Notes: generated by a model from the letters alone, not told the origin. Positions 37,401-45,187 are shown, counted from the first letter of the stretch. The stretch is DNA of 64,000 bases from Actinomycetota bacterium (GCA_020161015.1 JAIUOT010000007.1:58846-122845); one strand, 5' to 3'. Numbers and translations are program-made.

Positions 37401-39138
37401 CGACGTTGCCGGTGTTGGTGACGGTGAAGGTGTAGGTGATGGTGTCACCGGCGACGTACGGGCTGCCGCCGGCGGCCTTGACGATCTTCAGCATCGGCGT
37501 GCGCGGGATCGTGACGGTCCTGCTGTCGGTGTCGGTGACCGACCCCGCCGCCCCCTCGCCGCTGGGCGGTGTGGCGGCGACCGACGCCGTGTTCGCGACC
37601 GAGCCGGTCTCGACGTCCGGCTGCAGGACGGCGTAGGCGCTCGCCGGGGTGCACGTGGTGGACGCGCCCGGCGCCAGCGACGTGGCGGCGCAGGTGATCG
37701 GCGTCGACCCCAGCAGGGGGTCGGTGACGGCGATGCCGGTCAGCGGCCGGTTGCCCGTGTTGGTGACGGTGAAGGAGTAGCTGATGGTGTCCCCGGCCCG
37801 GGTGGGGCTGCCGGAGGCGTTCTTGGTGATCTCGATGCCCGGGTTCTTCACCTCGTTGGTGAAGGTGCAGGCCAGCGCGGCTCCCTGGCCGGTGGCCACC
37901 GTGTCGGGGGTCGTGAACGTCCCGGTGGCTCCCGTGCCGGAGGCGATGACGGAGTCGTCCGCCTCGTCGACACAGGACCACGTGGAGACGTAGTCGGCGA
38001 GGTCGGCACCGTTGGCGGCCGTCTCGGCGATGGCGTAGGTCGTGTTCGGCAGGACCACCGCGGCGGACACCTGCTCGTTCTGGAGGCCGGTGGCCGGGGT
38101 CGCGGCCACGGCGGTGACGGGTGCGCTGAAGCTGCCGCCGGACAGGCTCAGGGTGAACCGGTCCGTGGGGTTCTTGCGGTCGACCACCCGCTTGCGCACG
38201 GCGTCCACGATCGTCGGGTTGGCGCACGATCCGAGATCGGTGAAGCCCACCGACGTGGTGGAGTTGCTGATCGCGTCGCCCGTGGTCGGGTTCGACTTGT
38301 AGAGCCGGGTTCCGCCCTGGGTGTAGAGGTGGCCGCTGGAGCCGAACGCGACGCCGGGGAAGGTCGTGGTGGCGCTGCCCGCATCGAGGTACACCATGCG
38401 GACGGGGGTCTGGCTTCCGCCCGCGGCCACCTGCGCCGCGGTGAAGGTCAGCAACTGGTTGTCGTAGGCGGTGCTGTCGGTCGAGACCACCAGGTACATC
38501 CGGCCCGTGCTGTCGAACACGAAGTCCGTGCCCACGCTCGCGTTCCCGGTGGACGCGGTGTAGGTGAGGGTCGGGCTGGTGAAGTTCACCGTCGACGCCG
38601 CAGAGGAGACGTCGACCTTGTAGAAGCTGAACACCCGCTTGGTGTTGTCACCGGTGGGCGCCGACACCGCCGAGAACCAGTAGTCGCCCGTCACCGGGTT
38701 GAAGCTGCCGCCGGGGATGCCGGCCGAGGGGGTGAGCCCGGTGAGGGTCTTGAACACCCCGGACGTCCCGTACTTGTAGAGCGACGCCTGGCCGGCGGCG
38801 GTCGCGGGGTTGGTGATCGCGTAGGCGGCGTTGCCGTTCCTTGCGATCGCCAGCGCGTTCACCGACGCGGGGAAACTGCCCACCGTCGTGCTGGCCCCCG
38901 TGCCGGCGTCGATCCGGTACAGGTTCGTCGTGGTGCCGTTGCTGGAGTACGTGCCGTAGATGACGTTGGCGCCACAGGTGAAGTCGCCGTCCGCCGCGGA
39001 CGCCGGCGTCAGCGCAGCCGGGCCGAGCGCGAGACCGCCGGCGGCGAGCACCAGGCTGAGCGCTGCGGTCAGGGAGCGGCGGGCGGCGCGAGCGGCGCGG
39101 GCGGAGAGCCCTGCCGCGGCGGGTCCAGAAGTGGCCAT
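31483..39138 (-). CDS. giant sortase-anchored fibrillar surface protein (CshA-type repeats)
   Basis: A 2551-residue cell-wall adhesin candidate. A long signal peptide (LTAALSLVLAAGGLALGPAA, cleavage near ASA-AD) is followed by a roughly 350-residue N-terminal domain with beta-propeller-like segments (NLYRIDAGTGASTTVGSF, GGSFNPVTGDYWFSAV). Two DUF11-type repeats come next (AGDTISYSFTVTNTGNRPLT and AGDTITYTFTVTNTGNVVVT). From about residue 670 to 2480 there are about 17 CshA-type fibril repeats of roughly 105 residues, each with a (N/G)NDT core, GGRTLVVPGEGTW and a closing YRVxD. The end is LAHTG, a hydrophobic helix (LTSAALALLAGGVLLLAW) and RRRREA, a sortase signal with Ala in place of Pro. 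Repeats alternate between two subtypes. Confidence 0.9.
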   Translation of the reverse strand: MATSGPAAAGLSARAARAARRSLTAALSLVLAAGGLALGPAALTPASAADGDFTCGANVIYGTYSSNGTTTNLYRIDAGTGASTTVGSFPASVNALAIARNGNAAYAITNPATAAGQASLYKYGTSGVFKTLTGLTPSAGIPGGSFNPVTGDYWFSAVSAPTGDNTKRVFSFYKVDVSSAASTVNFTSPTLTYTASTGNASVGTDFVFDSTGRMYLVVSTDSTAYDNQLLTFTAAQVAAGGSQTPVRMVYLDAGSATTTFPGVAFGSSGHLYTQGGTRLYKSNPTTGDAISNSTTSVGFTDLGSCANPTIVDAVRKRVVDRKNPTDRFTLSLSGGSFSAPVTAVAATPATGLQNEQVSAAVVLPNTTYAIAETAANGADLADYVSTWSCVDEADDSVIASGTGATGTFTTPDTVATGQGAALACTFTNEVKNPGIEITKNASGSPTRAGDTISYSFTVTNTGNRPLTGIAVTDPLLGSTPITCAATSLAPGASTTCTPASAYAVLQPDVETGSVANTASVAATPPSGEGAAGSVTDTDSRTVTIPRTPMLKIVKAAGGSPYVAGDTITYTFTVTNTGNVVVTGVGVEDPKLSGVTCTPTTLAPGAGASCTADAYTVTAADVVAGTVDNTAAPTGASVAGTPAVDPSSTPSVSVELGTLPVAAPDAGTTPQNVTIDVAPLGNDTPGSTGGGSAGTLDATSVVFTSAAATDGGRTLVVAGQGAYTANPATGVVTFDPEPAFTGAATPVTYRVTDSLGHSATSTIAITVTPVTPDAKDDAAATPYLTPVTVGLLDNDTAGASSAPLVPGSVVLTSPSATDGGRSLVVPGEGTYTIDPATGAATFTPVAGFAGPATPVGYRLADANGSTDTATLTVTVNAPPAPAAAPDTATTLQNVDVQLDPLANDTANGGATLVPSSVVFTAPSATNGGRTLLVPGEGTYTIDPSTGLVTFDPAASFSGPATPVAYRVSDDLGRSATSTIAITVTAVHPAATDDAALTPYLTPVDLFPLDNDAAGDPSAPLDPASLVFTSAAATDGGRTLVVAGEGTWTAAADSTVTFTPVAAFSGPATPVTYRVGDANGSTASASLAVTVGTPPTATPDAGTTPQNVPVTLDPLTNDGAGSGGPVSGTLVANSVVFTSPAATDGGRTLVVPGEGTWTVGLLTGLVTFTPEPGFTGTATAAGYRVADSFGNTASSTVTVTVTPVTPIASDDAGHTPFRTPVTVDVAGNDTAGAPSAPLVPGSVVLDSPSATDAGRTLVVAGEGFWTVNADGSITFTPEDGFSGPATPVGYRIADTNRTTAAAGLAVTVGQPPVANPDLGSTPQDVTVDVALLDNDTPGTDGAGHPGTLTASSVVFTAAAATDAGRTLVVPGEGTYRIDPATGTATFDPEPAFTGTTTPVAYRVTDGFGHAADSTLTVTVAAITPAAEDDTARTPYATPVTTPVLANDTAGAASAPLVPGTVVITTPGATDAGRTLVVAGQGAWTVEPGGSVRFVPADGFSGPASIAYQVRDANGTPATATLTVTVGAPPSASDDAGTTPQNVDVTLDPLGNDTPGTDGDGGAGTLDPASVVFASADATDGGRTLVVPGEGTWTADAATGRVTFDPEPAFTGAATPVDYEVTDGFGSTTGARITITVIPVVPVATADAATTPYRTPVGVALLGNDAAGAPSAPLVPATAAFTSADATDGGRTLVVPGQGTYTLAADGTATFIPVTGFTGVASPVAYRVLDGNGTAAVSTLTITVTPPPAPAVADDAQHTPYRTTVSTSVLANDTAGGLAVLLPGSVVLTDPSALNGGTTLAVAGEGTYQVNPDGTISFTPVAGFSGVAGGVDYQVSDELGQVGSARLVVTVGLPPVAADDSATTPQGVPVTLDPLANDAAGDNGAGTPGSLDPSSVVFTSASATDGGRTLAVPGEGTWTADPISGAVTFTPEPSFTGTTTPVGYALRDGFGNTATALETVTVAPVTPSAAADAATTPFGSPVTAPVLGNDAAGAASAPLVPGSVVLVDLAATDGGTRLAVAGEGSYEVNPDGTITFTPEPGFSGVATPVTYRVADANGTTAEATLTVSVGTPPVAVDDAASTPHDTPVTLDPLGNDTAGDDGAGTPGTLDATSVAFTDPGASDGGHTLVVPGEGTWSIDPGTGAVTFDPEPGFRGATTPATYAVADSLGHTATAGVVVSVGAPIVAADNAATTLQNVTVTLCPPCNDTPGDDGAGTTGSLVAGSVVLTAPGATDGGHVLVVDGEGSWTIDPATGEASFDPEPGFTGTTTPAGYRITDSFGNTATADLTVTVTPVRPEAAGDSGSAPFHTPVTIDVLGNDLPGDDSAPLVPSSVVLTSPDATDGGRTLVVPGEGTWTVNADGSVTFTPESGFSGDATPVAYAVSDTNGEVAHGIVAAVIGSGPAASADQVRGTTPGAPVVVSVLGNDSGGTGCSLDPASLVLLGADPAEELTILDVPGEGYWTVDAAGTLTFTPTDDFSGWASWATYRISDSCGNPVTAQARAYVPPQETAIDSESDGDGSLAHTGAEVGGLTSAALALLAGGVLLLAWRRRREA

Positions 39139-39531
39139 CGTCTGCTTTCGGCGGGGCCCCCTGGTGCGCGTACGACCACAGGGCCAACCGCCAAGACCCC
39201 TCTCCCGGCTGACCCTGCCGAAACAATAGGGGACGGAGCCGCGACATTTCTCCTCAATTCGGTCACCCTTTGGGGGACATTTTGTGAAATGCCCCCCAAA
39301 GGGTGACCGGAGGGTTGCCCGGCCACCCGATAGGGAGCCGGCACGCGTGCCGCGCGGCAGCCGAAGCAGTGAAAGTCCTCGTCAAAGGCAGATTGTTGGG
39401 GGCGGCAGGTACGCGGCAGCTGACGTCGGCACGTCCGCGGGCCCAACCCTGATCAAGACGCGCGGAGATTTTCTGAACTGCAGTTAAGGGGCCAACGCCA
39501 AAACCGACCGGAATGCCGATCGGCAGCGGGT
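39139..39531. other. intergenic region upstream of the fibril gene
   Basis: Holds the hairpin at 39260-39309 and a short palindrome-like CTGAACTGCAGTTAAG near 39472. I see no gene and no clear -10 for the fibril gene. Confidence 0.4.
39260..39309 (-). terminator. near-perfect hairpin after pth
   Basis: A 23-bp stem (39260-39282 with 39287-39309) around loop TGTG, with a single A-C opposition in + strand RNA that becomes a G-U pair in minus-strand RNA. Arm 1 begins CGGTCACCCTTTGGGG. It could end pth/rplY transcription, though it lies 220 bp beyond pth, or act in the leader of the fibril gene. Confidence 0.6.
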
Positions 39532-40131
39532 TCAGGAGTTGAAACGACCCTGCGCAGCGTCCAGGCCCACGGTGAGCAGGGCCTCCACAGCGTCCGCGCA
39601 ACGGTCGACCTCGACGGCGAGGTCCTCGGCGAGGGACGCGGGGAACGGGCTGAGCACGTAGTCGGCCGGGTCCTGGCGGCCCTGCGGGCGTCCCACTCCG
39701 AAGCGGGCACGGAAGAACTCCCCCGTCCCGATGCTGCGGCGGATCGACTTCAGCCCGTTGTGGCCGTTGTCGCCGCCGCCGAACTTCAGCCGCAGCCGGC
39801 CGAAGTCAAGGTCGAGCTCGTCGTGCACGACGACGAGGTTCTCCGGCGGGATCCGGTAGTAGCCGAGCGCCTTGCCCACGGCGGCGCCGGACTCGTTCAT
39901 GTAGGTGCGCGACTTCAGCAGCACGACCTTCTCCGCCTCGGCACCCACCCCGCCCATGCCGGACGCGGTCAGGCGGGTCTGCGCGACATCTGCCCGGAGC
40001 TGCGCCGCGCCGGTGAACCGCACGCCCGCCCGCCGGGCGAGCTCGTCGACCACCCGGTAGCCGACGTTGTGCCGGTGAGACGCGTAGGTCGGGCCCGGAT
40101 TACCGAGCCCGACCAACAGCCAGGTAGACAT
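39532..40131 (-). CDS. pth: peptidyl-tRNA hydrolase
   Basis: A 199-residue Pth, recycling tRNA from peptidyl-tRNA dropped by ribosomes. N-terminus LLVGLGNPGPTYASHRHNVG contains the catalytic His (RHNVGY); KSRTYMNESGAAV carries the substrate-binding Asn; VVHDELDLDFGRLRLKFGGG has the conserved Asp; NGLKSIRRSIGT and FFRARFGVGRP complete the signature. It begins 8 bp after rplY, the common rplY-pth pair. Confidence 0.97.
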   Translation of the reverse strand: MSTWLLVGLGNPGPTYASHRHNVGYRVVDELARRAGVRFTGAAQLRADVAQTRLTASGMGGVGAEAEKVVLLKSRTYMNESGAAVGKALGYYRIPPENLVVVHDELDLDFGRLRLKFGGGDNGHNGLKSIRRSIGTGEFFRARFGVGRPQGRQDPADYVLSPFPASLAEDLAVEVDRCADAVEALLTVGLDAAQGRFNS

Positions 40132-40139
40132 GCGGGCGG

Positions 40140-40757
40140 TCAGGCCTCCTCGGCCGCTTCCGTCTCCTCGGTGCCCTCACCGGACGCGGCGGCCAGCTCT
40201 GCGTCGAGAGCGGCCTGGCTCGGGGTGGCGGCGACCGACAGCATCAGGTCGTCCGGCTCGCCCGGGAACACGGCGCCGGCCGGGAGCTTCAGGTCCTTGG
40301 CGGTCACGGTGTCGCCGATCTCGAGGCCGGTGACGTCGATCTCGACCGAGGTCGGGATGTGGGTGGCCTCCACCTCGAGGGCGATGGTCTGCTGGTCCAT
40401 CATCACCATGCGGTCGCTCGGGTGGTCACCCACGACGACGAGCGCGACCTCGACGGTGACCTTCTCGCCCTTGCGGACGATCACCAGGTCGAGGTGCTCG
40501 ATGTCCCCCTTGATCGGGTTCTTCTGCACCTGCTTGGCGAGCGCCAGCTGGCTCTTGCCGCCGTCGATCGAGATCTCGAGGACAGCGTTGGCCACGCGCA
40601 GCGCGAGCTGCACGTCGTGCCCGGGCAGCGACAGGTGGACCGGATCGGTGCCGTGGCCGTACAGGACGGCGGGCACCAGGCCCGCACGACGGGTGCGGCG
40701 CGCCGCGCCCTTGCCGAATTCGGTGCGGGACACCGCCGCGATCTTGCTCTCAGACAC
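40140..40757 (-). CDS. rplY: 50S ribosomal protein L25/general stress protein Ctc
   Basis: A 205-residue L25 of the long Ctc type: an N-terminal 5S-rRNA-binding domain (EFGKGAARRTRRAGLVPAVL, YGHGTDPVHLSLPGHD) and a C-terminal beta domain (SVEIDVTGLEIGDTVTAKDL, GAVFPGEPDDLMLSV), ending in an acidic Glu/Ala tail. GTG start at 40757 with AGGAAGA upstream. Partner gene pth follows closely. Confidence 0.97.
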   Translation of the reverse strand: MSESKIAAVSRTEFGKGAARRTRRAGLVPAVLYGHGTDPVHLSLPGHDVQLALRVANAVLEISIDGGKSQLALAKQVQKNPIKGDIEHLDLVIVRKGEKVTVEVALVVVGDHPSDRMVMMDQQTIALEVEATHIPTSVEIDVTGLEIGDTVTAKDLKLPAGAVFPGEPDDLMLSVAATPSQAALDAELAAASGEGTEETEAAEEA

Positions 40758-40811
40758 TTTTCTTCCTGCTCCTCAACCTCGTAAAGATTCCGTCTCGACG
40801 AGGGATGGGCC

Positions 40812-40832
40812 GGCGGCGCTCAGCGCTCCGCC
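40812..40832 (-). terminator. possible hairpin after prs
   Basis: GGCGGAGCGC-TGA-GCGCCGCC on the minus strand can pair with a two-base bulge, about 160 bp beyond the prs stop and 55 bp before rplY. A GGGCC/GGCCC hairpin lies just upstream. It is equally possible as an rplY leader structure. Confidence 0.3.
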
Positions 40833-40990
40833 TTGTCGATCACGGGCCCTTTGGCCCCTCGCCGAGGCAACCCCGCAAGCTTATCCCCTTTGACCGACCG
40901 CCGGAAATCCGCGACGTCACGGATGCGGGGAGCCGTCGGAGGTCGCTCGCCAAATGACGCCGAGGCCCGTCCGGCGTCCACCCGTCCGGC

Positions 40991-41968
40991 CTAGTGGGCG
41001 CCGTTGAACAGCGAGGCCACCGAGCCCTCCTCGAAGACGGCCTGGATCGCCTGGGCGAGCAGCGGCGCCATCGAGAGCACGGTGAGCTTGGGGACGTTCA
41101 CCCCGTCGGGGATCGGCAACGTGTTGGTGACGATCACCTCCTCGAAGTCGGACTCGTTCAGCCGCTGCGGCGCCGGGCCGGAGAGGATCGGGTGCGTGGC
41201 CGCGGCGATCACGGCCTTGGCGCCGAAGTTCTTCAGCGCGGTGGCGGCCTGGCAGATCGTCCCCGCCGTGTCGATCATGTCGTCGACCAGCAGGCAGACC
41301 CGCCCGTCGACATCACCGACGACCTCGCCGACGGCGACCTCGTTGGCCTTGTTCGGGTCCCGGCGCTTGTGGATGATCGCCAGTGGCGTGCCCAGCTGGT
41401 CCGACCACATGTCGGCGAGCCGCACCCGCCCCGCGTCCGGCGACACGATCGTCATCTCGGACGTGTCGTAGTTCTCCTTCACGTAGGTGGCGAGCACCGG
41501 GAGCGCGAGCAGGTGGTCGACCGGACCGTCGAAGAAGCCCTGGATCTGGGCGGCGTGCAGGTCGACCGACATCAGCCGGTTGGCCCCGGCGGTCTTGTAC
41601 AGGTCGGCCACCAGGCGGGCGGAGATGGGCTCGCGTCCGGCGTGCTTCTTGTCCTGCCGGCCGTAGGGGTAGAACGGGGAGACGACGGTGATCCGGCGGG
41701 CCGAGGCACGCTTCAGCGCGTCGATCATGATCAGCTGCTCCATGAGCCACTCGTTCACCGGGGCGGGGTGGGCCTGGATCACGAAGCAGTCCGCGCCGCG
41801 CACCGACTCCTCGAACCGGACGTAGATCTCGGAGTTGGCGTACGTGAGGGCGCGGGTGGGCACCAGGCTGACGCCCAGCAGGGACGCCACCTCCTCGGCG
41901 AGCTCGGGGAACGCGCGTCCCGAGCAGACCATCAGGTGCTTCTCCGTCGGGCGCTTGATGCCGCTCAC
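40991..41968 (-). CDS. prs: ribose-phosphate pyrophosphokinase
   Basis: A 325-residue PRPP synthetase (class I), making PRPP from ribose-5-phosphate and ATP for nucleotides, His and Trp. Motifs: YANSEIYVRFEESVRGADCF, VSPFYPYGRQDKKHAGREPI, the catalytic-flexible-loop region DLHAAQIQGFFDGPVDHL, VSPDAGRVRLADMWSDQL, KRRDPNKANEV and the PRPP loop VCLLVDDMIDTAGT. GTG at 41968 overlaps the glmU stop (GTGA), a standard glmU-prs pair. Confidence 0.97.
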   Translation of the reverse strand: MSGIKRPTEKHLMVCSGRAFPELAEEVASLLGVSLVPTRALTYANSEIYVRFEESVRGADCFVIQAHPAPVNEWLMEQLIMIDALKRASARRITVVSPFYPYGRQDKKHAGREPISARLVADLYKTAGANRLMSVDLHAAQIQGFFDGPVDHLLALPVLATYVKENYDTSEMTIVSPDAGRVRLADMWSDQLGTPLAIIHKRRDPNKANEVAVGEVVGDVDGRVCLLVDDMIDTAGTICQAATALKNFGAKAVIAAATHPILSGPAPQRLNESDFEEVIVTNTLPIPDGVNVPKLTVLSMAPLLAQAIQAVFEEGSVASLFNGAH

Positions 41969-43452
41969 TCGCCGGCCTCCTCTCCGGCCGCAACCTCGGC
42001 GCCCTGCTCCTCCGCGGCCCGGGCGAGGGCCGCCTCCGCGGCCGCGGCGGACGCCGTCCCGGCCCGTTTCCTCGCCACCCAGCCGCGGATGTTGCGCTGC
42101 TGGCCGCGGGAGACCGCGAGCTCGCCGGCGCCCACGTCGGAGGTGATCGTCGAGCCGGCCGCCACGTAGGCGCCGTCCGCGATGTGCACGGGCGCGACGA
42201 GCACCGAGTCACTGCCGACGAAGGAGTGCTCGCCGACGGTCGAGGTGTACTTCGCGACCCCGTCGTAGTTGGCGAAGATCGTGCCGGCACCGATGTTGCT
42301 GCCCGCGCCGACCACCGCGTCCCCGCAGTAGGTGAGGTGCGGCACCTTGGCGCCCTCCCCGATGACCGCCTTCTTGGTCTCGACGAAGGCGCCGATGTGG
42401 GCCTTCGTGCCGATCTCGGTGCCGGGGCGCAGGTAGCTGAACGGGCCGACCGTGGCACCCGGCCCGATCACGGCGAGCTCTGCGTGGGTGCGCACCACCC
42501 GCGCGTTCTCGCCCACCTCGACGTCCACCAGCGTCGTGTCCGGGCCGATCGTCGCACCGGAGGCGACCGAGGTCGCGCCCTCCAGCGAGGTGCCCGGCAG
42601 CAGCGTCACGTCCTCGGCGAGGTCGACGCCGGCCTGCACCCACGTCGTGGCCGGGTCGAGGACGGTCACGCCCTCGGCCATCCAGCGGGCGAGGATGCGG
42701 CGGTTGAGCTCGGCGGCACGCTCGGCGAGCTGCGCGCGGTCGTTCACCCCTTCGGTCTGGAGGTAGTCGTCCAGCACCCGCGCGCCGACCCTGCGTCCGG
42801 CCGAGCGGGCGTGGGCGACGACGTCGGTGAGGTAGAGCTCCCCCTGCGCGTTGGCCGCCTGGAGCGCCGCCAGCCCGTCGGCGAGGGCCTCGGCGTCGAA
42901 CACGTAGATGCCGGAGTTGATCTCGGCGAGCGCGAGCTCTTCGGGCGAGGCGTCGGACTGCTCGACGATGCGCAGCACCTCCTCGCCGTCGCGGACGATG
43001 CGCCCGTACCCGGTGGGGTCGGGAACGACAGCGCTGAGCACGGTCACCGCGTTGCCGCCGGACCGGTGCGCGGCGACGAGGTCCCGCAGCGTCTCCGGCG
43101 CGAGCAGTGGGACGTCGCCGGAGGTGACCACGACCTCACCGGCGATCCCCGGGAGGACGGACAGCCCGGCGCGGACGGCGTCCCCGGTGCCGAGGGGTCG
43201 CTCCTGCACGGCGATCGTCACATGGGGGGCGATCTCGGCCAGGTGTTCGGTGACCAGTTCGCGCTGGTGGCCGACGACCACCACGAGCCGGTCCGGCGAC
43301 AGGGCGTCCGCGGTGTCGATCGCGCAGGCGATCATCGACTTGCCGGCGATGCGGTGGAGCACCTTCGGCACCGCCGACCGCATCCGGGTCCCCGCCCCGG
43401 CCGCCATGATGACGACTGCCGCCACCCGATCCTGTGCGTCCTGATCAGCCAC
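41965..43452 (-). CDS. glmU: bifunctional UDP-GlcNAc pyrophosphorylase/GlcN-1-P acetyltransferase
   Basis: A 495-residue GlmU, providing UDP-GlcNAc for peptidoglycan. The N-terminal nucleotidyltransferase has AAVVIMAAGAGTRMRSAVPK, QERPLGTGDAV and TSGDVPLLAPE; the C-terminal left-handed beta-helix has hexapeptide repeats (IGPDTTLVDVEVGENARV, FSYLRPGTEIG) and the acetyltransferase region KVPHLTYCGDAVVGAGSNIG. A short Ala/Glu tail follows. Start GTG 43452 has GGGAG eight bases upstream; the very long open frame beyond lacks similarity. Stop overlaps the prs start. Confidence 0.97.
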   Translation of the reverse strand: MADQDAQDRVAAVVIMAAGAGTRMRSAVPKVLHRIAGKSMIACAIDTADALSPDRLVVVVGHQRELVTEHLAEIAPHVTIAVQERPLGTGDAVRAGLSVLPGIAGEVVVTSGDVPLLAPETLRDLVAAHRSGGNAVTVLSAVVPDPTGYGRIVRDGEEVLRIVEQSDASPEELALAEINSGIYVFDAEALADGLAALQAANAQGELYLTDVVAHARSAGRRVGARVLDDYLQTEGVNDRAQLAERAAELNRRILARWMAEGVTVLDPATTWVQAGVDLAEDVTLLPGTSLEGATSVASGATIGPDTTLVDVEVGENARVVRTHAELAVIGPGATVGPFSYLRPGTEIGTKAHIGAFVETKKAVIGEGAKVPHLTYCGDAVVGAGSNIGAGTIFANYDGVAKYTSTVGEHSFVGSDSVLVAPVHIADGAYVAAGSTITSDVGAGELAVSRGQQRNIRGWVARKRAGTASAAAAEAALARAAEEQGAEVAAGEEAGE

Positions 43453-43543
43453 GGGCACTCCCAGCGTTGGTCGTCGTCGGCTCCGGGATTCCGGACGGGG
43501 CGGGCATGTGCGGTGCTTCGGCCACATCCGGGGAGACCGGATC

Positions 43544-43549
43544 ATCCTA
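43544..43549 (-). promoter_or_regulatory. possible glmU -10 (TAGGAT)
   Basis: TAGGAT on the minus strand, 91 bases before the glmU start codon; no good -35 is visible. Confidence 0.3.
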
Positions 43550-43702
43550 TCGACGCCGCACCACCCGCTCACGGCCCGGACCGAACTTGGCCCACGATCC
43601 GGTCGGGCCTCCCCGGGAACGTCCCGGCCCGCGAGGTGGCCCGTTCCGCAACAATCCGGAGCGCGCAGGCGTGGAATAGGCGGTGACGGACGATGAGGCA
43701 TC

Positions 43703-44902
43703 GTGAACCGCCGTGAACTGCTCCTGCTGGCGGCCGGCGCCGCCCTCGCCGGCTGCGCATCGCCGATCGTGCCGTCCGCGCGCCCCCCGGCGTCCGGGAC
43801 GACCACGGCGTCCGGGGCTGACGCCGGCGCCTCCGCCGGGTTCGATGCGTTCTGCGACGCGCTGATGGCCCGCCTGGCCCCGGCGCCGGGCGACCTGGTG
43901 CTGTCGCCGTGGTCGATCGCGACCGTGCTGGCGATGGTGCGCGAGGGCGCGGCGGGCACCACAGCCGACGAACTGACGGCGGTGCTGGGCGGGCCACCTC
44001 CGTCGCTGGCCCGCCTGCTGCCGACCGGGGCGGGGAGCGCGCTCGAGGCCGGGAACGCCCTGTGGGGCCAGCGCGACCTCACCTGGAAGCAGCCGTTCCT
44101 CAACCGGCTCGCCGACAGCTTCGACGCGCCGCTGCACCAGTCCGATTTCCGCGCCGATCCCGACGCGGTGCGCCGCGAGATCAACGCCTGGGTCGAGGAC
44201 CGGACCAAGGGCAAGATCCCCGAGCTGCTCTCGGCAGGGATGCTCGACGTGTCGACCCGCCTGGTCCTGGTGAACGCCGTGCACTTCGCCGCGCCGTGGC
44301 ACGAGCCGCTGGCCGAACTGGGGCCGCGTCCCTTCACCACCGCGGCCGGCCGCCGGGTCGAGGTTCCCACGCTGGCCGGCACCACCCTGCGTCCGTGGTG
44401 GTCGGGCGACGGGGTGAGCGGCTCGGCGATCACCTGCGAGGGCGGGGAGTACGCGCTGGTCCTCGTGCTTCCCGACGACGCCGCGTCCGGCGGGCCCGTG
44501 CCCGTCGCCACGTTCGCGAGGGTGCTGACAGCGGACCCGGCGCTGGTCGCCGTCCAGCTGCCCGCGTGGACGCTGCGGTTCCGGCAGGAGTTGTCCGCCG
44601 TGCTCCGCCAGCTGGGGATCCCGACGGCGTTCGACCCGCGCGCGGCCGACTTCAGCGGCATGACCGACCAGGAGAAGCTCTTCCTCGACTTCGTCGTGCA
44701 CGAGGCCACCGTCGAGGTGAACGCCAAGGGGATCGAGGCCGCGGCGGCGACCGCGGGCGGGATGGCGGCCGCCGGCGCACCGACGGAACCGCGCTCGCTC
44801 GTGCTCGATCGTCCGTTCAGCTGGGCGCTGATGCACGCACCGACGAGGACCTGCCTGTTCCTGGGCCGGGTCGGCGACCCGGCGCGCACCTCTGTGGGCT
44901 GA
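43703..44902 (+). CDS. serpin-family lipoprotein (protease inhibitor)
   Basis: A 399-residue exported serpin. The N-terminus MNRRELLLLAAGAALAGC is a lipoprotein signal with lipobox LAGC. The serpin fold is clear: NLxxSP-type LVLSPWSIATVLAMVREGA, TRLVLVNAVHFAAPWHEPL, FTTAAGRRVEVPTLAG, DFSGMTDQEKLFLDFVVHEA, hinge VNAKGIEAAAATAGG and the C-terminal DRPFSWALMHAPTRTCLFLG. The reactive loop after the hinge is Ala/Gly/Pro/Thr-rich, suggesting an elastase-like target, but P14 is Ile instead of the usual Thr/Ser. GTG start with GATGAGG upstream. Divergent from glmU. Confidence 0.9.
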   Translation: MNRRELLLLAAGAALAGCASPIVPSARPPASGTTTASGADAGASAGFDAFCDALMARLAPAPGDLVLSPWSIATVLAMVREGAAGTTADELTAVLGGPPPSLARLLPTGAGSALEAGNALWGQRDLTWKQPFLNRLADSFDAPLHQSDFRADPDAVRREINAWVEDRTKGKIPELLSAGMLDVSTRLVLVNAVHFAAPWHEPLAELGPRPFTTAAGRRVEVPTLAGTTLRPWWSGDGVSGSAITCEGGEYALVLVLPDDAASGGPVPVATFARVLTADPALVAVQLPAWTLRFRQELSAVLRQLGIPTAFDPRAADFSGMTDQEKLFLDFVVHEATVEVNAKGIEAAAATAGGMAAAGAPTEPRSLVLDRPFSWALMHAPTRTCLFLGRVGDPARTSVG

Positions 44903-44959
44903 GCGTCCCTCTGCGGCCACGCGGTCCGGCGTCGCGCCAGCCGTCTTCGGGCGTGAGCG

Positions 44960-45038
44960 CTCCCCGGGTAGGAGTCGAACCTACGTCGCTTGTCCTGATT
45001 CAAAGTCAGGCGGGCCCTGCCGGCAGACCAACCGGGGA
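44960..45038 (-). tRNA. tRNA-Gln (anticodon UUG)
   Basis: On the minus strand: acceptor TCCCCGG/CCGGGGA, D-stem GGTC/GGCC, anticodon stem CCTGA/TCAGG around CTTTGAA (anticodon TTG), nine-base variable region, T-arm GTAGG-TTCGACT-CCTAC, discriminator G as expected for Gln. No CCA encoded. Its place beside glmU and tetR matches other actinobacteria. Confidence 0.85.
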
Positions 45039-45154
45039 ACGGCCACCCGTGGCGGCCGGTGACAACTCTACGGGTGCGCGCGGGGCTGGTGCATCCGCCG
45101 GGTGCACCGGGCCGCCCCACGGGCTGGAAGGGGCGACACCGACCCGCGAACTTG

Positions 45155-45168
45155 GCGAACGTTTTCGC
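45155..45168. promoter_or_regulatory. possible operator of the TetR gene
   Basis: GCGAACGTTTTCGC has 5-bp inverted arms GCGAA/TTCGC, 31 bp before the tetR start. Weak on its own. Confidence 0.25.
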
Positions 45169-45187
45169 AATCCCGCCTCGTCAGGGC

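Noticed and set aside
31483..39138. Assembly artefact in the fibril gene
   Set aside because: No two repeats are identical at the base level, the frame stays open, and both ends (signal peptide, sortase signal) are present.
40758..40990. Riboswitch or L25 leader RNA
   Set aside because: Two small hairpins exist, but nothing matches a known riboswitch or ribosomal-protein leader pattern.
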